64,000 bases of DNA, taken from contig NZ_JBBOOK010000001.1 of NCBI RefSeq assembly GCF_038003045.1, positions 2,604,001-2,668,000 on the forward strand, written 5' to 3'. The position numbers were made by a program, and so were the translations under genes. The stretch's first letter is position 1. The number at the start of each line of letters is the position of its first letter. The notes beneath the pieces are model-generated. The model was given only the letters and a program-made list of their open reading frames with translations, did no database searches and was not told the origin of the DNA. This stretch comes from Sporosarcina sp. FSL W7-1349. Lineage in GTDB: Bacteria; Bacillota; Bacilli; Bacillales_A; Planococcaceae. This document shows positions 52,389 through 60,280 of this stretch, one piece after another.

Positions 52389-55300
52389 TTACTGTTTAAT
52401 ACTCAATGTTTTCCTACGGAACATCCAAAGACCCGCTAAGATCAATGTCAAGCCAGCCGCCATCGGAACGATTGGGTAAGCTTCCCCTGTTTGAGGCAAG
52501 ATCTTTCCATTCGTGGCTGACTTGTTTAGGCTGTCCACCTTATCCGTGGATGTGGATGGTTGTGTCGGAATTTCCGGTTTTCCTGGGTTCGTTGGTGTTT
52601 CTACATCCGTTGAACCCCCAGTAACATTTGAGCCACTTGGCGTTTCGGATTCAACCGGATTCTCCGATGTATTTGAATCATCTGGGTTGCTTGGTTCGCT
52701 TGGATTGCCTGGGTTTGCTGGCTCTTCTGGATTGCTCGGTTTGCCAGATTCGCCTGGTTTGTTCGGGTCAACCGGTTTATTTGGGTCAACCGGTTTGCCG
52801 GGTTCACCTGGCTTGTTCGGATCACCTGGCTTGTTCGGATCACCTGGCTTGTTCGGATCACCTGGCTTGTTCGGATCACCTGGCTTGTTCGGATCACCTG
52901 GCGTTGTTGGTGGTGTACCACCGCCACCACCGCCACCGCCGCCACCGCCGCCACCGCCGGATGATGGTGATGGTGGTTTAACAACTGCGTCACATTTGTC
53001 TGTCACTGTAAATGAATTGATAAGGTTTGTGCCTTCGTACACATAATACGTACCTGGTTGAATGATGTTCGGGAATATAACTTTTCCATCTGCATCCGTT
53101 GTAAAAATAGTGTTCCCGTTTGCGTCTTCGATTTCTTTGCCGCTTGCATCCCTAACTGTAATATCAAAGCCAGGACGTCCGTTGCCGTTACGATCTTGTA
53201 CAGTTAACGTGAAGTCAGTACATGTAGGGGCGCCTTTTACTTCATCTTGACAACCCACTAGGTAACTGACATCAATTTCACCGATCAATAACTCGCCTTG
53301 AAATACATTGTATTTGCCTGCTGGTAAATCTTTTGATGGAATTGTAATTTTACCATTTGTATCTGTTGTTGCTGTCTTGATAGGCTTCCCAGCTTTGTCT
53401 TTCACCGTTACAGAAACGTTCGGGCGAACATCGCCATTCTCGTCTTTTACAGTAAGTGTGAAAGACGTACATGTCGGTGCCGGTTGAACGTCGGCCTCAC
53501 AGTCAATATTGACGGCAAATTCATCGAACGGCGTAGCTGAATTTCCTTCATATACATCGTACTCACCCGCTGGCAATGGCCCAGTCGTCGTGACTTTTCC
53601 ATTTCCGTTCGTAGTGAGTGTTTCGATTACATTTCCGTCTTTATCTTTGATTGTGAATTCAATACCCGCTCCACGCGGGTTTCCATCAACGTCTCTCACT
53701 GTTAAGGTAAATGTCTCGCAAGTTGGGGCTTCCGTTACCTTAGCTTCACAAGGAGTTGGAACATCTTCTTTATACGTAATCTTGACATCACCAAGATATT
53801 GCTTGCCTTCATACACTTTATAATCGCCTGTTTGCGTGGTAGCTGAAGGTACTGTGAATTTACCGTTTGCGTCCGTTGTTGCTGTGATTTCTGGTATAGT
53901 GCTATCTGTTTTGTGCTTTAATGTTACAGTCACGCCTGGACGTGCGATGTTGTCGTTGCCTTCGATGGTAATTGTAAATGCTGAACAAGACGGCACTGGA
54001 GCGATTTCACCTTTACAATCACCATCAAACGTGACTGTTACCTCTCCAAGCGTCACTTCTGTTCCACTTTCATTTGTGGTAACTGTGTATTTTCCAGCTT
54101 TGACAACAGCGGGATCTACTGTAATCTCTCCATCGCCGTTTGTTACTGCATTGTGTAGCTTACCTGTGGCATCATTTGTTAACGTGACTGTTTTACCTGC
54201 TACTGGATTCCCATCAACGTCTTTAATAGTTAATGTAAAATCGGTACATACATTTTGACCTGTTTTAAAGTTCTCAACTTCAACGATTTGTTTGCCGTCG
54301 TGCAGACCGCTCGTTGCGACTTTAGCACGATCAAGTTCAAATCTCGTGTCGGCCGGCTTATCATAGCCTGGCAGTACGCCCGTTTCTTCTAACGTGTACC
54401 AACCCTCTGTCAGTTTCATACCAAGGTCGAATACTCCATTCGCATCCGTTCTCTTAGCGATCAACGGGACGCCTGGCTGAAAGTCACTAAATAAAGTAAA
54501 CTCCACATCCGCCAATGGTTCGCCTGTCGCCCCATCTGTTTTGACAACAACAAATGGCACTTTAACAGTCGTTCCGGCATTTCCGTATCTAAAGTTGCTG
54601 ATGGAAAAATTATTAGAAGCTTGGTTTCCATCCGCGCTAACATAATTAACTTGAACCTCGTTAGTAACAGTAGAGTTATTATCCCCCATGTAAATTGTTT
54701 CGTAATCAATATAGTACGCACTATCACCATCCGGTAATTTTAACGTAAACGTACCTTCTTGAATATCGACATCCAACTCATATTCATTGCCAGATAGCAA
54801 AGTATTCTGTTTTGGTGCATTAAAATTAGCACTATCCGACTTTCCACTTAACTCTACTCTGTACACTTTAAATGAATCCGCTTTAATCAACTGATTCGGG
54901 TTACCGTCATTATCTTTACCGACTGTGTCTGTAATAACAATGTTTTCAAGGTCTGACTGAGCGTAGTTGAATTCGAAGTTCCACTGAATCCCCGCAGTCT
55001 GATTAATTTGGCTACCTGTTTTCTTGATCAGTTGATCCGTGTAATTGACACCGACTGTTTTCTCCCAAGAAGCGTTTGGAACGCCTCCATCTGTTAGTGT
55101 TGCCTCATTTTTTATTGAAACCTTGTTTCCTGTTGTTGGAAATACACCGTCAGCATCTTTAGATTTATAGGTTACTCTATGAGGCTGATCAATGGTACCT
55201 AGTTCTAATTTAATTTCATAACTAGGATTAACTGCAGTGTTTACAACCGATACTTCATCGCCTTCAATAAATCTACCATTCGAATCTAGAGTACCTTCAT

Positions 55301-57614
55301 GGACTACAATGTCGAAAATCTCCTGAGTATTCGGCAAGACATCTTCAAAAATTGCATTAGTCAATGAGTTGAGGTTAAAGTTCAGTTCAACTTCCCACTC
55401 AAACTCTTTTGATACGTAATTGTAATTACCTGTCTTTTTACCATTCGCCGTTTGTTCGGCAGCAACGGAATGCGTTGCCGAATCTGATGGATCAACTGGT
55501 AAACCAGAGTTATTTATCGTAACGCTATTATGAAACTGACGATTATTCGAACCAACGTCTCTGATGTCATAGGCTGTTGTGTACGTAATGACAACTTGCT
55601 GATTTGTCGAATTGTCTAAGGTAACTGTAAAACCACCTTTATTCGAATGAACATTGTTGTCTTCATCTATATAATCAGTTTTTTGAACTGTATATCCTGA
55701 AATAAGCTTTGAACCACCTACACGGACTTCCAATGAACTTTCGATCAATTCCATGTTGCCATTCGTAAATGTATCCGTGAATACCGTACCTGCAGCCAAA
55801 TTATAGCCTGCTTGGTTGGCGGTAATCGTCCAATCCATTGTTTTGGCTTGATAGTTCGGTGTACCAGTCGCAGATTTATTTAACATAAAGTTATTTTTGT
55901 TATACGTTACAGATGGATTTTTTGTAATCCCGATATCACTGCGTGTAACAGTGTTTGTTACTGTAAAGTTCGTTGTAGCAAACACATCAGTTGGTGTTGT
56001 TTTGTATTTAATGACATATGGTTTTGTAACATCTTGATTGAATTGAAGTGTAAAACCTTCGCCATTATCAGTCTTCGTATATTCAGACGGATCTGCCGGT
56101 GTCGTTCCATCTTCCTCGTACACGTTAAAATCTGACATTTCTTGTGTTCCTGTACCGCTTCCATCAGTTGTTAACCAACTATCTGTCAATACGGCATTCC
56201 CTTGTGTAATTGTACGTTTATTAAAGTTATACTGAATCGTCCACTCTGTTGCTAAGTCTGAGCTAGTAGGATAAGCGGACACTTCCTTGCTTAACGGCGT
56301 TCCGTAATTAACAGTTGTCGATCTAGTCGGAGCAGGCGTACTATTATACGTTGCATTATTCCGGTACGTTACGGACTCATTATTCCCTGGGTCATCCGGA
56401 ATCGTGTGGTACGTGATTTCATACGCTTTCGTTCCGTCCAAGCTAATAGTCATTTCAGTGTCTGAAGTAAAGTTTGGTGAAACCCCTGTCGCAGGAGTCC
56501 TACTTAAAACAGTACCGTCTGGTTTCATCGTAAGTTCAGTAATTGTTACTGTTCCTTGATCAAACGTATGCCCGCTTCCATTGTTCGCACTTAATGTATC
56601 AGTAAATGTTACCGTGCCTGTCGCTTTTAAATCTGTGTTTACTGTGACAGTCCATGTGATATAGTCGCTATTCTGATTACTAGGCTGAGGAGTTCCATTG
56701 TTCTTTGTAATCGTGGAACCACCTAATGGTGTGAAATTCAGTGCAATATTCGCTTGACCAGGTAAATTAATCGTTTCATTTACATCGTTGCCTGTGTTGT
56801 TGAATGTTGCTGCAATGAAGAAATGTGCACCTGGTTCAAATCCAGTACCGTTCAATCCATCATGAATATTCTCATTAAATGTTATCGTAATATCATTGCC
56901 GTTCTTTGTAATTTCCCCAAGTTCGCCAAATGCAGTTCCTTGCGGGAATGTGATATTTGTGAAAATATCCGGCAATGTATATGTCATCGTTGTACCGGGG
57001 CCGTAACTATGGCCTGCCGCTAGTTCCATGTTAAATTTAAATTCTGCAGTTTGGCCGTTTTGTACAGTGACGGGTCCCGTTCCTGAAACAGTTTGATCAC
57101 CAACTGTAAACTCTGTACTTTTAATGACGTCTTCTGGCGGCATCACTGCAGCTGGTGGGATGTTAAGTAGCTCCGCCTGACCAGCAAGATTTTCGATTTC
57201 AGATTCCTCAACAACCTCTTCCTCTTCCTCTTCCTCTTCCTCAGGTACTTGCGAATCACCTTCGCCATCTACCTCATCGTCTTCAGGTGTGTTTCCTTCT
57301 TCGCCAGATGACGATTCATCGGAATCAGGAACTGGTGTGTTAGTCTCATCTTCCGGATCGTTATTCCCGTTGAGGCTGTCATCGCCGGCCGAATCGTCAT
57401 TACCGTCGGAGTTGTCTCCATCATCTGGATCATCCGGGGACGGTGTCGGGGCAGAAGGATCTTCTACCGCGTCCTTCTCTTCTTGCTGCTCCTTCCCTGC
57501 AACAGGATCATCGTCCTCATTTGCCCAAACCGTACCAACCGGTCCAAGCACCGTCTGCCCTAACAGAAGCAGCGTGAGCATCATTATATTCAACCATTTC
57601 TTCAAAACTCTCAT
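52389..57614 (-). CDS. LPXTG-anchored multidomain adhesin
   Basis: A 1741-residue surface protein. Signal peptide 1-31; an extremely acidic Asp/Glu/Ser/Pro region (32-145); several collagen-binding/SdrG-like beta modules (about 160-1030); a SpaA-type Cna-B domain (PFVVVKTDGATGEPLADVEFTLF, about 1035-1115); five stalk repeats of about 83 residues, each opening Cys-x-x-Phe-Thr-Leu-Thr and closing with a second Cys (about 1121-1545); 13 glycines; Pro-Asn-Lys-Pro-Gly-Asp repeats; then LPQTG, membrane segment and basic tail for sortase anchoring. The sortase gene is directly upstream. It likely mediates adhesion or matrix attachment. Confidence 0.92.
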   Translation of the reverse strand: MRVLKKWLNIMMLTLLLLGQTVLGPVGTVWANEDDDPVAGKEQQEEKDAVEDPSAPTPSPDDPDDGDNSDGNDDSAGDDSLNGNNDPEDETNTPVPDSDESSSGEEGNTPEDDEVDGEGDSQVPEEEEEEEEEVVEESEIENLAGQAELLNIPPAAVMPPEDVIKSTEFTVGDQTVSGTGPVTVQNGQTAEFKFNMELAAGHSYGPGTTMTYTLPDIFTNITFPQGTAFGELGEITKNGNDITITFNENIHDGLNGTGFEPGAHFFIAATFNNTGNDVNETINLPGQANIALNFTPLGGSTITKNNGTPQPSNQNSDYITWTVTVNTDLKATGTVTFTDTLSANNGSGHTFDQGTVTITELTMKPDGTVLSRTPATGVSPNFTSDTEMTISLDGTKAYEITYHTIPDDPGNNESVTYRNNATYNSTPAPTRSTTVNYGTPLSKEVSAYPTSSDLATEWTIQYNFNKRTITQGNAVLTDSWLTTDGSGTGTQEMSDFNVYEEDGTTPADPSEYTKTDNGEGFTLQFNQDVTKPYVIKYKTTPTDVFATTNFTVTNTVTRSDIGITKNPSVTYNKNNFMLNKSATGTPNYQAKTMDWTITANQAGYNLAAGTVFTDTFTNGNMELIESSLEVRVGGSKLISGYTVQKTDYIDEDNNVHSNKGGFTVTLDNSTNQQVVITYTTAYDIRDVGSNNRQFHNSVTINNSGLPVDPSDSATHSVAAEQTANGKKTGNYNYVSKEFEWEVELNFNLNSLTNAIFEDVLPNTQEIFDIVVHEGTLDSNGRFIEGDEVSVVNTAVNPSYEIKLELGTIDQPHRVTYKSKDADGVFPTTGNKVSIKNEATLTDGGVPNASWEKTVGVNYTDQLIKKTGSQINQTAGIQWNFEFNYAQSDLENIVITDTVGKDNDGNPNQLIKADSFKVYRVELSGKSDSANFNAPKQNTLLSGNEYELDVDIQEGTFTLKLPDGDSAYYIDYETIYMGDNNSTVTNEVQVNYVSADGNQASNNFSISNFRYGNAGTTVKVPFVVVKTDGATGEPLADVEFTLFSDFQPGVPLIAKRTDANGVFDLGMKLTEGWYTLEETGVLPGYDKPADTRFELDRAKVATSGLHDGKQIVEVENFKTGQNVCTDFTLTIKDVDGNPVAGKTVTLTNDATGKLHNAVTNGDGEITVDPAVVKAGKYTVTTNESGTEVTLGEVTVTFDGDCKGEIAPVPSCSAFTITIEGNDNIARPGVTVTLKHKTDSTIPEITATTDANGKFTVPSATTQTGDYKVYEGKQYLGDVKITYKEDVPTPCEAKVTEAPTCETFTLTVRDVDGNPRGAGIEFTIKDKDGNVIETLTTNGNGKVTTTGPLPAGEYDVYEGNSATPFDEFAVNIDCEADVQPAPTCTSFTLTVKDENGDVRPNVSVTVKDKAGKPIKTATTDTNGKITIPSKDLPAGKYNVFQGELLIGEIDVSYLVGCQDEVKGAPTCTDFTLTVQDRNGNGRPGFDITVRDASGKEIEDANGNTIFTTDADGKVIFPNIIQPGTYYVYEGTNLINSFTVTDKCDAVVKPPSPSSGGGGGGGGGGGGGGTPPTTPGDPNKPGDPNKPGDPNKPGDPNKPGDPNKPGEPGKPVDPNKPVDPNKPGESGKPSNPEEPANPGNPSEPSNPDDSNTSENPVESETPSGSNVTGGSTDVETPTNPGKPEIPTQPSTSTDKVDSLNKSATNGKILPQTGEAYPIVPMAAGLTLILAGLWMFRRKTLSIKQ
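52805..52894. repeat. Five exact 18-bp tandem repeats
   Basis: Unit CACCTGGCTTGTTCGGAT repeated five times without change inside the adhesin gene, encoding Asp-Pro-Asn-Lys-Pro-Gly. Partial diverged units continue on both sides. Being a multiple of three, copy-number change would alter stalk length without breaking the frame. Confidence 0.9.
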
Positions 57615-57696
57615 TCCTCTCCTTTCTCTATCCTATCTACTTTCCAAAAAGCGGGTTGCCCTCTGTTTTTTCAAATAGAAATGCCCCCTTGTCCCT

Positions 57697-57718
57697 AATT
57701 TTTATTTATATAAAAATT
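57697..57718. other. AT-rich perfect palindrome between sortase and adhesin
   Basis: AATTTTTAT-TTAT-ATAAAAATT in the 119-nt gap between the sortase stop and the adhesin start. It could be an mRNA processing site or weak attenuator. Confidence 0.45.
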
Positions 57719-57733
57719 ATATAAATACCTAAA

Positions 57734-58363
57734 TCAATGTTCCGCCACGTCCTGTAATTCCGCTTGGACAATCAGTCGATTGGGCGGATGTCGTTTGCCT
57801 AGCGGGGTGCATGTGACAAGCGTAAGTAACGGTGTTTCCGCGTCATCTAGTACACCGATTTCCGATTGGTGGACGATGAATGTATCGGTCACTTTATAGC
57901 GAAGTGTTTCACCTGCGGTTTCCACCGTAATTTCGTCCCCTTCCCTTAATTCGCCAAGCCTATTGAATTGCTGACCTTTCGCTACAGAGCGGTGGCCTGC
58001 CAGTCCAACATTATGCTGGGCGAATTCCTTTTGCGGCTCAATCATTCCGGCTCCTTTGGCAAGCTCTGTTTCCGAGACGCGTTCGAATATGATCATTCCC
58101 AGGTCGATTTTCGGGATTTCCAACATGCCTCGCGCCCCGTCCAACATGGTGTTTTGACTATTGTCAGCCGCGTTTTTTTCAGGGGACGGCAACGCGATCT
58201 CTGTCTCCATTGCAAGGTCGGCTTGTCCCATTTCTCCTAGCTTCTCAAATGTCGCAAGGAGTTGTTGTTGCTGGCGATCGAAAGCGATTTTTTTGAGTAA
58301 TGGGTAGCTGACGAGCAGCAGCCCGGCCAACAAGAACAGCCATCCTATCCATCTGCGCAACAC
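57734..58363 (-). CDS. Class D-type sortase
   Basis: A 209-residue transpeptidase: N-terminal anchor (WIGWLFLLAGLLLVSYPLL), linker, then the sortase beta-barrel with catalytic His124 (GLAGHRS), Cys185 (LTLVTCTPLG) and Arg196 (NRLIVQAE). It cleaves LPXTG-type signals and links the protein to the peptidoglycan. It lies 119 nt upstream of the LPQTG adhesin on the same strand, so that protein is its obvious substrate. Promoter with SARP-type repeats immediately upstream. Confidence 0.92.
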   Translation of the reverse strand: MLRRWIGWLFLLAGLLLVSYPLLKKIAFDRQQQQLLATFEKLGEMGQADLAMETEIALPSPEKNAADNSQNTMLDGARGMLEIPKIDLGMIIFERVSETELAKGAGMIEPQKEFAQHNVGLAGHRSVAKGQQFNRLGELREGDEITVETAGETLRYKVTDTFIVHQSEIGVLDDAETPLLTLVTCTPLGKRHPPNRLIVQAELQDVAEH

Positions 58364-58398
58364 GCCACCTCCCTCGCATAGAACCCCAATTCTCTATT

Positions 58399-58431
58399 AG
58401 TATAAAGAAGACTTCTTACAAATCTCTTAAA
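58399..58431 (-). promoter_or_regulatory. SARP-type promoter of sortase-adhesin operon
   Basis: Minus strand: TTTAAGAG (58424-58431), 3 nt, TGTAAGAA (58413-58420), 8 nt, TATACT (58399-58404). The spacing is identical to the EPS-operon promoter: 11-nt repeat period and 8 nt to the -10. It lies about 35 nt before the sortase start codon. Confidence 0.7.
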
Positions 58432-58554
58432 CAAAAAAATTAAGAGAATGGTACTAGAAAACAGACTTTGGTATCAGTTACCATCCCAACTCCAAAAAAG
58501 TTCTGAATAGTCCCTAAGTTGTCTTGATGACTGTCACCCCATCAAGTCACCAAT

Positions 58555-58590
58555 AAAAAAGCACAACCCTTCAACGAAAAGGTTGTGCTT
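58555..58590 (-). terminator. Terminator of acyl-CoA dehydrogenase gene
   Basis: AAGCACAACC and GGTTGTGCTT arms followed on the minus strand by TTTTTTATTG, about 20 nt after the stop codon. A second dyad (CTTGATG/CATCAAG, 58523-58546) lies beyond. Confidence 0.85.
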
Positions 58591-58610
58591 CGAAAACTTT
58601 CCTAATTTAA

Positions 58611-59837
58611 TTACTCCAACCAAGGAACATCAATCAACGTACGACCGATCCATTCACGCAGGACTTCGTTAGTCGGTCCCATCAACGCCCCCGCACGTCC
58701 GTCGCGCAGGAATTTCTCGACTTGACCTGTCAGGTAGCCACGGCCGCCCGATACTTGCAATGCCGCATTGGTCACCGTGATGACCATGTCTGCTGCGTGC
58801 GTTTTCAGCTGCCACAGCGGGTACAGGCATTCGGACAGTTCCAGACCTTTTTCTGCGCACTCGTCCATCGCCTTTGCCGTTCGATACAGCATGCTGCGGG
58901 CGCTATCGATTAGAATTTGGGATTTCGCCAGTTCGTGACGGATCACTTGGTAGCCCGCTACGTTCGAACCTGTGTCGGCATGCACTTTCTTTTTAGCACC
59001 GTCAATGGCCGCATTCAACGCGCCCTGCGCAATGCCGATCCAGCAAGCCGCCGTTCCGAGCAAGAAGAGCGGATCGACCGTGTTGTCATTGTAATAGCCT
59101 GCTCCGCCTTCGCCGCCGATGCGGTTTTCAAGCGGTACTTGGACATTCTCAAACTTCATCGGTCCGCTCGCGTTCCCGCGCAGCCCCATTGCGGAGAACG
59201 GGAATGATTGGATGCCTTCTTGATCTTTTTCGACAAGTAGATACATCAGGTTGTCCTGATCCTTTGTGTCAGGGGAAGAAGTTGCTACTATATAAAAGTC
59301 GGCTTCTCCGCCACTTGTCACGAATGACTTATCGGCATTCAATAAGTAACCGCTTTCGTTCCGCGGCGCTTCACTGACGACGTTCCAGAAATGCCCGCCA
59401 GTCGCCGGTTCACTGAATGCCAAGGCACCGACATCACCCCTCAAGACGCCTGGAATGAAGCGCTTTCTTTGTTCCTCGGTCCCCGCCTCATACAGCGTAT
59501 GTACAGTCGTCGTATGCATGACCCAGCACATCGTCGAGGATGGACAATAGTGGGCAAAACTTTCGGCGAGCACGGAAAATGCGGTAAATCCGTTTTCCAA
59601 ACCGCCCGCTTCCACCGGAATGGTAACAGCTCCATAACCCGCTTCCGCAATTTCTTTCAAACTTTCTTTTGGATATTTCCCTTCCTGGTCTGAAATGATG
59701 GCCCGCGAAAGAAGCTCTTTCTCGCCCAATAAATGAGCCAGTTTTTGCAATTCCTCAAAATCTTCCGGGCAAGTCCACCATGTCGGGACCTCCATAATTC
59801 CTTCTTTTTCTTGTACCGCTGCTGTCGTTTTCACCAA
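58611..59837 (-). CDS. Acyl-CoA dehydrogenase family protein
   Basis: A 408-residue flavoprotein of the acyl-CoA dehydrogenase superfamily: N-terminal helical domain (EIAEAGYGAVTIPVEAGGL), beta domain (ALAFSEPATGGHF; NADKSFVTSGGEADFYIV) and C-terminal helical domain (AALQVSGGRGYL). The usual catalytic Glu in the C-terminal domain is not clearly placed, so it may be a desulfurisation/oxygenase-type relative. The TTG at 59837 is preferred over the ATG at 59858, which has no ribosome site and lies within a palindrome. Single gene under a region rich in dyads. Confidence 0.82.
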   Translation of the reverse strand: MVKTTAAVQEKEGIMEVPTWWTCPEDFEELQKLAHLLGEKELLSRAIISDQEGKYPKESLKEIAEAGYGAVTIPVEAGGLENGFTAFSVLAESFAHYCPSSTMCWVMHTTTVHTLYEAGTEEQRKRFIPGVLRGDVGALAFSEPATGGHFWNVVSEAPRNESGYLLNADKSFVTSGGEADFYIVATSSPDTKDQDNLMYLLVEKDQEGIQSFPFSAMGLRGNASGPMKFENVQVPLENRIGGEGGAGYYNDNTVDPLFLLGTAACWIGIAQGALNAAIDGAKKKVHADTGSNVAGYQVIRHELAKSQILIDSARSMLYRTAKAMDECAEKGLELSECLYPLWQLKTHAADMVITVTNAALQVSGGRGYLTGQVEKFLRDGRAGALMGPTNEVLREWIGRTLIDVPWLE

Positions 59838-59850
59838 TGTGCTTTCACTC

Positions 59851-59971
59851 CAAATCATTTAGTGAACCTACTTTTGTTAAATGATTTGATTGAATAAAGT
59901 AAGGATGGGTATTTGCAAAAGAAGTAGGTATACACCTACCATTCGTTAATTGGTACTAGAGTGCTCTAGTA
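59851..59971. promoter_or_regulatory. Three perfect palindromes upstream of the dehydrogenase gene
   Basis: CAAATCATTTA and its exact complement (59851-59861, 59878-59888); GTAGGT-ATAC-ACCTAC (59924-59939); TACTAGAG-TG-CTCTAGTA (59954-59971). On the minus strand TTGCAA and TATTCA, 16 nt apart near 59895-59920, may be the promoter between them. Three different dyads suggest up to three regulators. Confidence 0.6.
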
Positions 59972-60119
59972 AGATGCGGAAATGTAGAAGTAATAAAGAT
60001 AAGAAACGTACGCAGATTAACATTGCAAAAAAGTAAAAGTAACCCCATATTGTTTAAGTAAAAATCCTTAACAAAAGTAGGCCCTTCTTATATGCTAGCA
60101 TAGTTACTGGAAAAGTCAA
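59972..60119. other. Gap, nothing seen
   Basis: AT-rich sequence between the dehydrogenase regulatory region and repeat copy R2, with no supported gene. Confidence 0.35.
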
Positions 60120-60219
60120 AAAAATACCGGGTCGCTGCGTTTGAATTAACACGGTTATTCAAACAAACAAGTTAATTCAAACTTTCACGTTTGTTATGTT
60201 TGTTTCGGTGCCTGGCACC
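60120..60219. repeat. GTGCCTGGCAC element, copy R2
   Basis: The right end GGTGCCTGGCACC (60207-60219) is intact; the left end is degraded near 60125. The core again consists of CAAACAAAC, ATTCAAACTTTCACG and GTTTGTT words. It ends about 17 nt before a TTGGTATAAT extended -10 of the kinase gene. Confidence 0.65.
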
Positions 60220-60234
60220 TTTTCTAAGAAATAA

Positions 60235-60248
60235 TTGGTATAATACAA
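60235..60248 (+). promoter_or_regulatory. Extended -10 promoter of sensor kinase gene
   Basis: TTGG followed by TATAAT just downstream of repeat R2, with no good -35. It gives a leader of about 30 nt to the TTG start at 60281. Confidence 0.5.
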
Positions 60249-60280
60249 ACCATCGAGAAACTGTAAAGAAGGTCGAGGTA

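Noticed and set aside
52805-52894. CRISPR-like regular repeats
   Set aside because: The units are contiguous with no spacers and encode Pro/Gly-rich peptide; no cas genes are present.
52513-54258. Long plus-strand open frames opposite the adhesin gene
   Set aside because: They mirror the repeat-rich adhesin sequence on the other strand, with low-complexity translation; the minus-strand protein has signal, domains and LPQTG.
57170-57490. Possible separate small gene on the plus strand in the acidic region of the adhesin
   Set aside because: The frame is an artefact of Asp/Glu/Ser-rich codons read on the other strand; no ribosome site.
60191-60280. Longer N-terminus of the sensor kinase
   Set aside because: The extra 30 codons start inside repeat R2 and upstream of the likely promoter; the TTG at 60281 has a ribosome site and starts the first membrane segment.
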